From a bacterium (GTDB taxonomy: Bacteria; Bacillota; Bacilli; Lactobacillales; Streptococcaceae): DNA of 64,000 nucleotides. Positions 36,601-44,881 of this stretch are shown here, in pieces. Below the pieces are notes generated by a model. That model made no database searches. It was not told the DNA's origin and saw only the letters and a program-made list of their open reading frames with translations. Within the stretch, counting starts at the first letter, position 1. Each line of letters begins with the position of its first letter. Location of the stretch: the NCBI GenBank assembly GCA_905221095.1, contig CAJNBV010000001.1, forward strand, positions 273,824 to 337,823. The letters are read 5' to 3'. The position numbers and the translations under genes are program-made.

Positions 36601-37395
36601 AATCAAGACGCCATTTTTATAAAGACGAGTCTTCAATTGGTAAAGGTGAGGATGCTCAATATCCCAAAGCAAGGGTTGAAAAATTGATATTGCTTCTTGA
36701 AAAGCATATTTGTCCCCAGACTCAATCACTACAGAGTCTGTCTCCTGCCAGTCTGACAGTTGCTGTCCATCATACCAGATACTCTGTTCCAAATACACCG
36801 ACACGGACTGAGGCCCATCATTTGAAACCTTGCTTTCAAGCTGAGTTTCCACCCAAGATTGCCTTTGCTCCTTGAGCTTGGGACTTGATATCTTAATCCC
36901 ATACAAATCCAGATGAACTGCATCTGTAATCAACAATTTCACTTCTCGATAAATACCGCTACCCGAATACCAACGACTGCTAGGTTGCTGATTTTCCACA
37001 AAAACCGCAAGTTGGTTGGCCGTCCCATCGTTTCTTAGATAAGGCGTGATATCATAAGAAAAAGGTGTATAGCCATTGGGATAATAGCCCAGCACTTGCC
37101 CGTTGATATAGACTTGGGCATTCATGTAAACCCCATCAAAGAGCAAACGCACCGAAACAAGACTAGCATCTTCCTCCAAGTAAAACTGCGTCCGGTACCA
37201 TGCCTGACCCCCATTTAGCTGGCCACCCTCATTTTGCGCTGGCGAATAATGGTCAAAATCATTGTAAATACTCCAGTCATGTGGCACTTGAATGGCCTGC
37301 CAATTTTCCCTCTGAAAATCCGGCGCCAAGGCCTCTTCTTTCCCCACCTCCTGGCTAAAAAACCAGTGATTTCGTAAAACTTCTTCTCTTCTCAT
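33607..37395 (-). CDS. GH2 beta-galactosidase, BgaA-like but without export or anchor signals
   Basis: A 1262-residue GH2 enzyme. Residues 1-170 form the sugar-binding jelly roll, 180-285 an Ig-like domain, and 286-600 the TIM barrel. The acid/base candidate is Glu414 in SLGNEVSE and the nucleophile candidate is Glu495 in LYGSETSS. Their spacing of 81 residues equals that which I recall for pneumococcal BgaA (564/645). A GH2-associated beta domain, two bacterial Ig-like (Big_4 type) modules (about 960-1085) and a C-terminal discoidin-like domain (about 1090-1255) follow. Unlike BgaA there is no signal peptide and no LPXTG, which predicts a cytoplasmic enzyme. It is the first gene of the GH2-GH29 pair and has its own cre-controlled promoter. 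Confidence 0.88.
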   Translation of the reverse strand: MRREEVLRNHWFFSQEVGKEEALAPDFQRENWQAIQVPHDWSIYNDFDHYSPAQNEGGQLNGGQAWYRTQFYLEEDASLVSVRLLFDGVYMNAQVYINGQVLGYYPNGYTPFSYDITPYLRNDGTANQLAVFVENQQPSSRWYSGSGIYREVKLLITDAVHLDLYGIKISSPKLKEQRQSWVETQLESKVSNDGPQSVSVYLEQSIWYDGQQLSDWQETDSVVIESGDKYAFQEAISIFQPLLWDIEHPHLYQLKTRLYKNGVLIDEEEETFGYRYMDWQADKGFFLNGRWLKIHGVCLHHDYGALGAVENRSAAERRLRQMKEMGVNAIRITHNPASSILLDLAAKMGLLIQEEAFDTWYGGKKEYDYGRFFEEEATHPEAKAGDFWSDYDLRNMIERGKNNPAIFMWSLGNEVSEANGDAHSLKTIKRLLERVKKVDDSRFVTMGMDQFRFGDGSGGHEKIADLLDVVGLNYSEDNIDAIRKRHHKWRLYGSETSSATRTRDSYFRPDKEWVGDNRRVRNFEQSDYGNDRVPWGKTATASWIADRNRLDYAGQFIWTGVDYIGEPTPWHNQNDTPVKSSYFGLVDTAGIPKNDYYLYQSQWVDADQHPMVHILPHWNWEIHKSYQQVVDKYGDIPVRVYSNAGSVELFLNGKSQGRKTFQEKWTSDGRKYQEGQDSDQLYLEWRLPYQSGELRAVAYDRQGQIVAEDRVVTAGKPAKIGLHAEKTKLESDGQDLLYLYFDVLDKDGNWVPTASNQLHFEIEGPARIAGVDNGRQASRERYQAQKNGRFKRKAFHGRGVVLVQSLDQAGQVRVKASARGLEPASFDFLVGEALPYQSVKNKRLFEIRVDKQIGLQEGDSPAIGLYPQTVDNPVNKVGNSEVIWETSGSAHAIIKQGVLHCLSAGDLSIRAIYQGKTYQTHLQVTENTSLGLAVSVRPLRLYTAKGTYPQLPSSVLVDYESGGAKRVKLVWEEIPKEALESFHEFTVSGHLEGLDLKASAQVCVQGICAIEPEKVWTLVKEAPHLPDRVKLVLSDGRRDTAKVTWDELNPQIYAQVGKYVLTGQVAGCELPATVTIRVTDASVDGEVISNQWTGSNLPLVFASHSEPNHPASYLNDKVIARKKSTANTWIIKSEQASVGILFGDAGILKPRFVDNLTLYYVENQDYVAVDPTYIDYYVGNEPVLPRTPNHLDKDSLLKQEENWRPVSGIRKVSSDKDEELRFEFDKVKTYALRLRFEGLTSPLALTELQVHAKKVKKNVDRK
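34547..35509. other. Cluster of five exact DnaA-box 9-mers inside the GH2 gene
   Basis: Exact TTATCCACA (or its complement) at 34547-34555, 34781-34789, 34793-34801, 35078-35086 and 35501-35509. Two form an inverted pair with a 3-base gap. All lie in coding sequence. Confidence 0.5.
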
Positions 37396-37430
37396 ACAAG
37401 CATTCCTCTTTAAACGACTCGATTTACTTG

Positions 37431-37459
37431 ACTATAGCACAAAACAAAAGCGCTTTCAA
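37431..37459 (-). promoter_or_regulatory. Promoter of GH2-GH29 with overlapping cre site
   Basis: On the minus strand: -35 TTGAAA (37454-37459), 17-base spacer, -10 TATAGT (37431-37436) with an extended TGC. The cre-like sequence TTGAAAGCGCTTTTGT (37444-37459) covers the whole -35, with two mismatches to the full 16-base consensus at its distal end. Confidence 0.75.
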
Positions 37460-37548
37460 GGTTTCATCTATCACTCCCTAAATACTCAGAAAAGATTCTA
37501 TAATTTGTGGAGGAAGATTTAGTCCCCAAACCTACAAAAGCAATGCAA

Positions 37549-37572
37549 AAAGAGCCTGTTACCAAGCTCTTT
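37549..37572 (-). terminator. Terminator downstream of the slipin gene
   Basis: Stem AAAGAGC / GCTCTTT followed by TTGC-T run on the minus strand, 7 bases after the stop codon. Confidence 0.65.
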
Positions 37573-37578
37573 AATCTA

Positions 37579-38478
37579 TTATTTCTTCTCAGCACGAAGG
37601 GCTGACAAGATTTGTGTACGGATATCATCCACACCATTTGGTGTATTTGGTAAAAAGATAGTTTGATTTCCTTTAGAAGCAAAGGTATTCAAGGTATCCA
37701 AATATTGGTTGGTCAAGAGGATGGACATGATTTGCTCTTCTGTCATGCCAACATTGGCTTCCTTAAGTTCGGTGATAGACTCTGCCAATCCATCCACAAT
37801 CGCCTTACGTTGTTGGGCAATCCCCACACCATGGAGGCGGTCTTTTTCTGCTTCGGCTTCAGCTGCAGTGACAATTTTAATCTTGTCAGCTTCCGCCAAT
37901 TCTTGCGCTGCGACCCGCTTACGTTGCGCCGCATTGATTTCATTCATGGATTGCTTAACTTCTGCATCAGGTTCGACCTTGGTAATTAAGGTTTTCACGA
38001 TAATGTAGCCGTAAGTGGTCATTTCTTCCGCTACTTGGTGTTGAACTTCAAGGGCAATCTCGTCTTTTTTCTCAAACAATTCATCCAAGGTTAATTTTGG
38101 AACAGAAGAACGAAGAGCGTCTTCGATATAAGATTTAATCTGAGATTCTGGACGCATGAGTTTATAGTAGGCATCTGTCACACTCTGCTCATTGACACGG
38201 TACTGAGTTGCTACATTCATCATAACAAACACATTGTCCTTGGTCTTGGTCTCAACCACAATATCGCTTTGCAGCAAACGCAACTGAATTCGCGCTGCAA
38301 TCGAGTCAATCCCAAAAGGCAAGCGAATGTGAATCCCGCTATTGGCAACCTTTTGGTATTTCCCAAAGCGTTCAATAATCGCCACCGACTGCTGACGAAC
38401 CACATAAACTGTACTCAGTGTGACTATCACCAATAGGAGCACACAAACCACCACAAAAATCATCAAAAATGTTGCCAT
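37579..38478 (-). CDS. SPFH/Band 7 (slipin/stomatin-like) membrane protein
   Basis: A 299-residue SPFH-domain protein. One N-terminal transmembrane segment (residues 2-26) anchors it, the Band 7 domain covers about 27-190 (QQSVAIIERFGKYQKV, then YGYIIVKTLITKVEPD), and an Ala/Glu-rich helix follows (about 200-240, EAEAEKDRLHGVG), the flotillin/stomatin pattern. These proteins build ring-like scaffolds in membrane microdomains and often affect protease or signalling partners. The start at 38478 has GGAGG ten bases upstream; a longer frame adds 14 residues. It has an extended -10 of its own (TGCTATAAT) and a terminator, so it is a single-gene unit between the two glycan loci. Confidence 0.9.
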   Translation of the reverse strand: MATFLMIFVVVCVLLLVIVTLSTVYVVRQQSVAIIERFGKYQKVANSGIHIRLPFGIDSIAARIQLRLLQSDIVVETKTKDNVFVMMNVATQYRVNEQSVTDAYYKLMRPESQIKSYIEDALRSSVPKLTLDELFEKKDEIALEVQHQVAEEMTTYGYIIVKTLITKVEPDAEVKQSMNEINAAQRKRVAAQELAEADKIKIVTAAEAEAEKDRLHGVGIAQQRKAIVDGLAESITELKEANVGMTEEQIMSILLTNQYLDTLNTFASKGNQTIFLPNTPNGVDDIRTQILSALRAEKK

Positions 38479-38508
38479 TATCGTGACCTCCATCATTATT
38501 TTTCCTGT

Positions 38509-38517
38509 ATTATAGCA
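38509..38517 (-). promoter_or_regulatory. Extended -10 promoter of the slipin gene
   Basis: Minus strand TGCTATAAT, about 31 bases before the slipin ATG; -35 weak. Confidence 0.55.
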
Positions 38518-38608
38518 CATTTAAAGAAGGCTGTGCAGTTTTTACTGCGATTTTTCCTGAAATGTCAATAATTAGAGGTGAATTGTCACATTGTCGTCTA
38601 ATCTCTGC

Positions 38609-39760
38609 CTAAAACAACTCTTTATAAAACTCAATCGTTTCTTCTAAAGTTGGCATAAATGGATTTCCTGGTGCGCAGGCATCAATCAAGGCATTCTTAG
38701 AAAGGTATTCAAAGTCAAAGTCTTTTTCTTCAATACCAAGCTCAGTCAGTTTCTTAGGAATACCTACTGTTTCAGACAGTTTCTCAATCTCAGCAATTGC
38801 ATAATCAGCACACTCTTCATCTGATTTACCTTCCACATGAAGTCCCAAGGCCTTGGCAACATTGCGGAAAGCTTTCGGAACACGTTTAGCATTTTCACGT
38901 TCGATAACTGGTAGCAACATGGCACAGCAAACACCGTGTGGCAAATTATATACTGCGCCAAGTTGGTGAGCCATTGAGTGAACATAACCAAGACCGGCAT
39001 TATTAAAGCTCATACCACCAAGGAAGATGGCATTGACCATGCCTTCACGCGCTTCAATGTCATGTCCGTTTGCCACTGCACGAGGAAGGTATTCCTTGAT
39101 AAGCTCAATTGCTCCAATAGATAGCTTCTTGGTCACATCATAAGCACCAGGTGTCACCAAAGCTTCAACAGCATGCGTCAGAGCATCCATACCTGTCGCT
39201 GCAGTCAATCCTTTAGGCTTAGAGAGCATCAATTCAGGGTCATTAACAGAAATCAAGGCAAGGCTATTCTTGTCAACCATTACCATCTTAACCTTGCGTT
39301 CTTCATCGGTAATGACATAGTTAATGGTAATTTCTGCAGAAGTTCCTGCCGTTGTATTGATAGCCACAACTGGTAAGCCTTTTTTAGCAGACTTATGAAG
39401 CCCCTCATAATCCTGTGGTTTTCCACCATTTGTAGCTATGATAGAGATACAACTAGCTGCATCCTGTGGAGACCCACCACCAAGACTGATGATAAAGTCA
39501 CATCCATGCTCTTCTAAAGCAGCAACCCCATCTGTGACATTCTTACAAGTAGGATTTGGTTCTACATCGCTAAAGATGACATATTCGATTCCTTCTGTAT
39601 CTAGCGGTTTTAAAACCTTAGGCAAAATGTCACTGCCTTCGATGTACTTATCTGTCACCAAAAGTGCCTTTTTATAGCCAAGTTCCTTGATATAAGGACC
39701 TACTTCATTTACAACACCTTTACCAATAAGGTTGACTGCCGGAACGTAAAATGTCGCCAT
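38609..39760 (-). CDS. fucO: Lactaldehyde reductase, iron-containing alcohol dehydrogenase
   Basis: Group III Fe-dependent alcohol dehydrogenase, 383 residues. It reduces L-lactaldehyde, the product of FucA, to L-1,2-propanediol with NADH. Visible features are the GGGSPQDAA nucleotide-binding motif (about residues 95-103), the TTAGTSAEI segment (about 140) and the C-terminal metal-ligand region GLGYVHSMAHQLGAVYNLPHGVCCA (about 256-280) with its His residues. A GAGGAAAATT site precedes the ATG. It is the last gene of the fucose cluster but has its own promoter with a cre over the -35, so it can be expressed apart from fucK-fucI. Confidence 0.92.
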   Translation of the reverse strand: MATFYVPAVNLIGKGVVNEVGPYIKELGYKKALLVTDKYIEGSDILPKVLKPLDTEGIEYVIFSDVEPNPTCKNVTDGVAALEEHGCDFIISLGGGSPQDAASCISIIATNGGKPQDYEGLHKSAKKGLPVVAINTTAGTSAEITINYVITDEERKVKMVMVDKNSLALISVNDPELMLSKPKGLTAATGMDALTHAVEALVTPGAYDVTKKLSIGAIELIKEYLPRAVANGHDIEAREGMVNAIFLGGMSFNNAGLGYVHSMAHQLGAVYNLPHGVCCAMLLPVIERENAKRVPKAFRNVAKALGLHVEGKSDEECADYAIAEIEKLSETVGIPKKLTELGIEEKDFDFEYLSKNALIDACAPGNPFMPTLEETIEFYKELF

Positions 39761-39801
39761 ATAATTTTCCTCCTGCGCCTCCGCGCTATTTACTTAACAT
39801 C

Positions 39802-39830
39802 ATTATATTACTTTTTGTATTCGTTTTCAA
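39802..39830 (-). promoter_or_regulatory. fucO promoter with overlapping cre site
   Basis: Minus strand: -35 TTGAAA (39825-39830), 17-base spacer, -10 TATAAT (39802-39807). TTGAAAACGAATACAA (39815-39830) matches the cre consensus at all positions and covers the -35, the same arrangement as the GH2 promoter. Confidence 0.8.
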
Positions 39831-39906
39831 TTATTTGTGAAATGTTTAACAAATGTTTTTTAAAAGGATAGGAGGGACGTAAGTTCACCTCCTATATACA
39901 CAATTT

Positions 39907-41673
39907 TTATTTATGTAGCGGTCCCAACAACTGACATGCACGATAGTCTGCTGACTCTAAATCTTCTGTCCCGAATAGAGACCAATTTTTAGGTCTAAAG
40001 ATATCTTCCTCAGGTACATTATGCATATTGACAGGAATTCTCAACATAGAAGCCAAGGTAATCAGGTCTGCTCCAATGTGTCCATAGGTTATCGCTCCGT
40101 GATTGGCTCCCCAATTATTCATGACATCATAGACAGACTTGAAAGCCCCTTTTCCTGTCAAACGTGGAGCAAACCAAGTAGTCGGCCATCCTGGATCTGT
40201 ACGATTATCTAAAGTATGGTGAACATCTTCAGGAAGTTCAAGTGTATAACCTTCTGCAATTTGTAGCACTGGACCAACCCCTTTTAGAAGATTGAGACGT
40301 ACCATTGTTACTGGCATATCACCCTTCGTCAAGAAACGAGTTGAGAATCCTCCTCCACGGAAGTATTCGCGGTTTGCTGGTGGAAAGTCTGTGTTTTCAA
40401 GTATAGCCTGTACTTCACTTTCATCCAACTCCCAGAATGGTTTCATAACAGGTTTGCCATCTCGAGTAGCTTGACCAGTACCATCTAATGTACAAGAGCC
40501 AGAATTAATTAGATGTAAGAATCCATCTGCAGCACGACCCTCTAAAGTATGTCCTGTTACACGTTCAACAGCCTCTGGACTCCAATAAGTACGCACATCA
40601 GCAAAGATTTGTGGAGTATTTGTTAACAGATAATTAAAGAGCATAGACACACCATTTAGTGAATCATTCTCTGTCGCAAATACGAATGGTTTTCGAATAC
40701 CATTCCAGTCAAACTGAGTATTGAGGAAAGTTTCCATAAAGTCCCCATTTGGGAAATGGTCTGTCCACTGGCGTTGTCCTTGGAAACCAGCTACTAAAGC
40801 ATGGTGACCAACTGCTTCTTCCTCAAAACCAAGCTCTGCTAAACGAGGATTCCCCTGCATAAGATCTCGACCAATCATGAACATTTTTACCACAAATTCC
40901 CATTGTTTTTCTTTCTCTTCTTTAGAAAGAATCAAATCTTCACGATTTCGGTCAACGCCTTCTTTGATATGTTCTTTTACCCAAACCATAGCACGTTCGA
41001 ACTCTTCTGGGTCATAAATACCACGGTCAATACGGCGCGTGAACTCCGTCATATCTACCGATTCATTTCTCATTCCTAGGTATTCTTGAAAGAAATCTGG
41101 ATTTACAATAGAACCACCAATTCCCATTGAAACACTACCCATTGATAGGTAAGCTGTGTCTCTCATCAAGCCAGTTGCAAGAGCTGCACGCGCATAACGT
41201 AAAAGTTTTTCTTTGACATCTTCTGGAATATCTGTATCATTAGCTTCCTGAACATCTCTACCATAAATCCCAAAGGCTGGAATCCCTTTTTGAGCATGTG
41301 ACGCTAGTACAGCTGCAAGATAGACAGCTCCTGGACGTTCTGTTCCATTAAATCCCCAAATAGCATGAGGAATATCTGGAGACATATCCATAGTTTCACT
41401 ACCATAACACCAGCATGGTGTAACTGTAATTGTTGCGCAAACATTTGACTTTTTAAACAACTCATGTGAGGCTGCAGCCTCTGGTACACGACCAATGGTA
41501 GATGGAGAAATCACGCATTCCACAGGTTCTCCATCTGGATATTTCAATGTACTTGAAATAAGATCTGCCACACTTTTAGCCATGTTCATTGTTTGTACTT
41601 CAAGTGATTCGCGTACACCTTGACGACGACCATCAATAGTCGGACGAATACCAATACGTGGATGTTGGATCAT
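39907..41673 (-). CDS. fucI: L-fucose isomerase
   Basis: Mn-dependent ketol isomerase converting L-fucose to L-fuculose, 588 residues, cytoplasmic, the standard FucI length. Conserved segments are [18 protein letters not shown] at the N-terminus, the [17 protein letters not shown] region holding the metal-ligand Glu (about residues 332-348), [10 protein letters not shown], and the C-terminal [18 protein letters not shown] with the ligand His. An AAGAGGAAAA site precedes the ATG. It lies 82 bases downstream of GH98 and is the last gene of the fucK-to-fucI run. Confidence 0.95.
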   Translation of the reverse strand: MIQHPRIGIRPTIDGRRQGVRESLEVQTMNMAKSVADLISSTLKYPDGEPVECVISPSTIGRVPEAAASHELFKKSNVCATITVTPCWCYGSETMDMSPDIPHAIWGFNGTERPGAVYLAAVLASHAQKGIPAFGIYGRDVQEANDTDIPEDVKEKLLRYARAALATGLMRDTAYLSMGSVSMGIGGSIVNPDFFQEYLGMRNESVDMTEFTRRIDRGIYDPEEFERAMVWVKEHIKEGVDRNREDLILSKEEKEKQWEFVVKMFMIGRDLMQGNPRLAELGFEEEAVGHHALVAGFQGQRQWTDHFPNGDFMETFLNTQFDWNGIRKPFVFATENDSLNGVSMLFNYLLTNTPQIFADVRTYWSPEAVERVTGHTLEGRAADGFLHLINSGSCTLDGTGQATRDGKPVMKPFWELDESEVQAILENTDFPPANREYFRGGGFSTRFLTKGDMPVTMVRLNLLKGVGPVLQIAEGYTLELPEDVHHTLDNRTDPGWPTTWFAPRLTGKGAFKSVYDVMNNWGANHGAITYGHIGADLITLASMLRIPVNMHNVPEEDIFRPKNWSLFGTEDLESADYRACQLLGPLHK

Positions 41674-41755
41674 AATATTTTCCTCTTATTTTTCTGTTTC
41701 TTTTATACTACCATCGCCATTATATTTACGGTAGCCTGGATAATAATTTTTAAAA

Positions 41756-44700
41756 TTACTTATAAGTATAAACCTCTACCTCTGCCAAACTTAAAGGAAT
41801 TCCTGCGTTTCTCAAAGAAATTCTAACCTTTTTTCCCTTCAGTCCTTTTAAGCCTATGGATAGATTATTGCTTTCTAAACTGTCAATATGTTGTGTAAAA
41901 ATTTCATGATCATTTGAATCATATATAATAATATCAAAATTTGATAATCTCTGAATTTCAGCATCTGTTCTATTATAAATAATTAACTTTTCTAATTCTT
42001 CGGTTTGTGCTAAATCTATCTCCCACCATGAAGGAGAATCTCCTTTGGTATGAGTCACTGAATGATGACCATAATCTCCGTTTTTATTTCCATCAACTGC
42101 TAGACGAGAAAAACCATTGTAATCCGTTGAACTCTGTCTAGTTTCTTTTGTTAATGCAATATTAGAAAGTTTCTTCGGAGTTCTCTTTGAACCATAGACT
42201 TCAACTTCCGCTAAACTTAACGGAATAGCTGCTGATTTTAATTCTATTTTGACTAGCTTAGCCCCTACAGAAGGTACTTTTAAAGATAACAAACCATCAA
42301 CTACTTTATCAAAATGTCTTCTAAAAACTTCTTCTCCTGATGAAGATAGAAAAATAACATCAAAATTAGATAAACGCTGAGGTTCGGCATCTGTTCTATT
42401 ATAAATATCAACTTTAGAAACCGTAAACTCTTCTCCTAGATCGACCTGCCACCAAGCATTAGAATCTGCCTTAGTATGAGTCACCGAATGATGTCCGTAG
42501 TCTCCATCTTTATTACCATCAACTGCTAAAGCAGCTACACCCTCATAATTGGTTGAACTTTGAGTAGCTACCTTATTTGTAGAGACTACTTTATCTTCTG
42601 TTATTTTATCTATATCCTCTTCAGATTGCTTACCATCTGATTCTCTAAAAACCTCTACTTCTGCTAAACTCAAAGGCACACCACTCGTTAGTAATTTAAC
42701 TTTAATATACCTTGCTCCTTTTTCTTTGAAATCTAGACTAACAGATTCACCCGACAAACTATTAACATGTTTCTTAGCAATTTCGGTTCTATTATCGTCA
42801 TATAGAATCACATCAAAATTAGATAGTCGTTGAGTCTCAGCATCTGTGCGATTATAAATTTTAACAAGCCCAACTTTATCCATTTTTTTCAAATCGACTT
42901 CCCACCAAGAGGGATTATCTGCCTTAGTGTGTGTTACCGAACCAGAGTTAAAATTACCATTCCTGTTACCATCCACAGCCCTATTAGAGTCTCCATTGTA
43001 ATCTACAGAACTTTGTGTTGTCGGTTTTGCATATGCTATATTCAAATTACCATCATTAAATTTCTCTGGTGTTGGGAAAGAAACTGGTCCCGTTCCCTCA
43101 GTATCTATAGACATCTCTACCATTCCATTATGATTAACCGCGATGGTATAAACATGGGTATTCTCATCCCAATTTTCTGTATAAGTATAATGATTTTTAT
43201 CGCCACTTATATTTATCTGAGGTTTATGACCAGTATGCCCTTTTAATGTAAGTATTGTTGTCCTAAAGTCATTATCTACAGGATTGATGGAATAATTTTT
43301 GCTTATCCAGTTCGCTAACTCTAGTTCTTCTTTCTTCCAACTTTTTGATGCATCAAAATTTCCTGATAATGCCCACATAGCTGTCTTATCTGTCCTGTAA
43401 TTATTCAATAAAATATGTAAATTATTTGGACTTTCTTTAACAACAGCGTAAGTATGTGGCGTCAAATCTAACGATAACGACTTTGTATTATTAGTATACA
43501 TAGGCAACAGTACTTGCTGATTTTTATTAATGTTAGCATTACTATTATAAATATACCAAGAATTACCTACACGCTGAGCATACCCATCTCCTTCATAAAG
43601 TTTTGGATAAAGCGAGTTTAAATAGTTGACTTTACTAGACAATTCCTCACTATTTTTAGTCAAAATTTTTGCATTAGGGAATATAGATGAAATCTTTTCC
43701 CTATCAATTTTCTCATGTATTACAGGAAGAATATGATATCTCCCATTATTATATAAAGGCATTGTTTCATCATTCGAATAAAGTCCTTGATAAAATCCGT
43801 TTAATGAACTAATCCTACCTTCTCCATTCCAAAATACAGCTTTTGTTCTATTTATAACTTCTTCCTTACTTGGAGCTGGATTTTGTATAGCATGTCTAAA
43901 GAAAGGAATAATACCTTTAGTAAATGCTGGAGTTGGTACATCATTTGTCATAAATGTATACGCGGCACATTCGAAATTATAAACTGTGCCTCCCCCAGTA
44001 TATACATTCATCATTTCCATAGCAATCATTGATTCTGGTTCCGATGCATAGGATCTCATATCCCTAGCTCTTCCAGTTTCAAATGTGTTTGTATAATGTT
44101 TTTCCCACCATTTCCATGTATCTGTTGATGAGCCCCAGTTATCACATAAGCCACTCAACCAAAATCCACTAACGATAGAATCTGTACCCGCATCATCTCT
44201 TATTGGCGTATTTTTAGTTGCCAACACCAAATTTTTATGATATTTTTGACTCGCTTCAAAGAATGTCGAATCATTCATAATAGTTTCCCAGAACCATTTT
44301 TCATGATCGTGCCAGATAAAATGCGCTCCATATTTAGCACAAACTTCCAAATATTTCGCACTATGCGGAGCTAACTGATTATTGTAAATCCAATAATTCT
44401 CAATATTTAAAACACCTTTTAATACACTATACTTTTGGAATTGTTCATCTAACCACTCTGGAGGAACTGTATTACGCTCTCCAGCTGACATAATAACCAA
44501 GAAAACTGGAATGTTTAGACTTTGAGCTTCCTCCAACATCTTGACATACCATTCTCTCAATTCTTTTGTATCTCGTGGAATACAACTTGTTGGTTTACAG
44601 ACTTTTGCAGGATGAAGTTCAATCGCTGCATATGGCTTTACATCTTCAGGAATCGCTTCCCATGCTCCCTTCAATGTGTTCCCCCACCATAATCCGTTAC

Positions 44701-44872
44701 CATTATCATTGCCATACAACGGAGAAAGCAACAATGGTGATTCATTGTTAATCGTCGTTCGCATTTGAACACGATTATCAGCCTTAACTCCTGCTAACAA
44801 TCCAAAACATAACATCCCAATACATACAAACAGTATTGTGATTAATTTTCTTTTTATTTTTTCTTTATTCAT
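41756..44872 (-). CDS. Secreted GH98 endo-beta-galactosidase with three CBM47 fucose-binding modules
   Basis: A 1038-residue exported enzyme that releases fucosylated oligosaccharides from blood-group or Lewis-type glycans. A signal peptide covers residues 1-31. The GH98 catalytic region spans about 40-340, with a candidate acid Glu158 in GVLNIENYW, and an accessory beta region runs to about 600. Three fucolectin-like CBM47 modules sit at about 610-742, 764-894 and 903-1036; each repeats DGN-x-(N/D)G, SVTHTK and YNRTDAE-x-QRLSNFD. Catalytic module first with CBM47s last, plus PTS and GH95 neighbours, matches the Lewis-Y-active TIGR4-type operon as I recall it, not the A/B-antigen type. There is no cell-wall anchor. 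It starts 9 bases after GH95. Confidence 0.92.
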   Translation of the reverse strand: MNKEKIKRKLITILFVCIGMLCFGLLAGVKADNRVQMRTTINNESPLLLSPLYGNDNGNGLWWGNTLKGAWEAIPEDVKPYAAIELHPAKVCKPTSCIPRDTKELREWYVKMLEEAQSLNIPVFLVIMSAGERNTVPPEWLDEQFQKYSVLKGVLNIENYWIYNNQLAPHSAKYLEVCAKYGAHFIWHDHEKWFWETIMNDSTFFEASQKYHKNLVLATKNTPIRDDAGTDSIVSGFWLSGLCDNWGSSTDTWKWWEKHYTNTFETGRARDMRSYASEPESMIAMEMMNVYTGGGTVYNFECAAYTFMTNDVPTPAFTKGIIPFFRHAIQNPAPSKEEVINRTKAVFWNGEGRISSLNGFYQGLYSNDETMPLYNNGRYHILPVIHEKIDREKISSIFPNAKILTKNSEELSSKVNYLNSLYPKLYEGDGYAQRVGNSWYIYNSNANINKNQQVLLPMYTNNTKSLSLDLTPHTYAVVKESPNNLHILLNNYRTDKTAMWALSGNFDASKSWKKEELELANWISKNYSINPVDNDFRTTILTLKGHTGHKPQINISGDKNHYTYTENWDENTHVYTIAVNHNGMVEMSIDTEGTGPVSFPTPEKFNDGNLNIAYAKPTTQSSVDYNGDSNRAVDGNRNGNFNSGSVTHTKADNPSWWEVDLKKMDKVGLVKIYNRTDAETQRLSNFDVILYDDNRTEIAKKHVNSLSGESVSLDFKEKGARYIKVKLLTSGVPLSLAEVEVFRESDGKQSEEDIDKITEDKVVSTNKVATQSSTNYEGVAALAVDGNKDGDYGHHSVTHTKADSNAWWQVDLGEEFTVSKVDIYNRTDAEPQRLSNFDVIFLSSSGEEVFRRHFDKVVDGLLSLKVPSVGAKLVKIELKSAAIPLSLAEVEVYGSKRTPKKLSNIALTKETRQSSTDYNGFSRLAVDGNKNGDYGHHSVTHTKGDSPSWWEIDLAQTEELEKLIIYNRTDAEIQRLSNFDIIIYDSNDHEIFTQHIDSLESNNLSIGLKGLKGKKVRISLRNAGIPLSLAEVEVYTYK

Positions 44873-44881
44873 GACTTATAC

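Noticed and set aside
41680..41755. Coding-like stretch YYPGYRKYNGDGSIKETEK between GH98 and fucI
   Set aside because: It is only 19 codons, out of frame with GH98 after its stop, with no start. It could be a remnant of a lost domain, but that cannot be supported.
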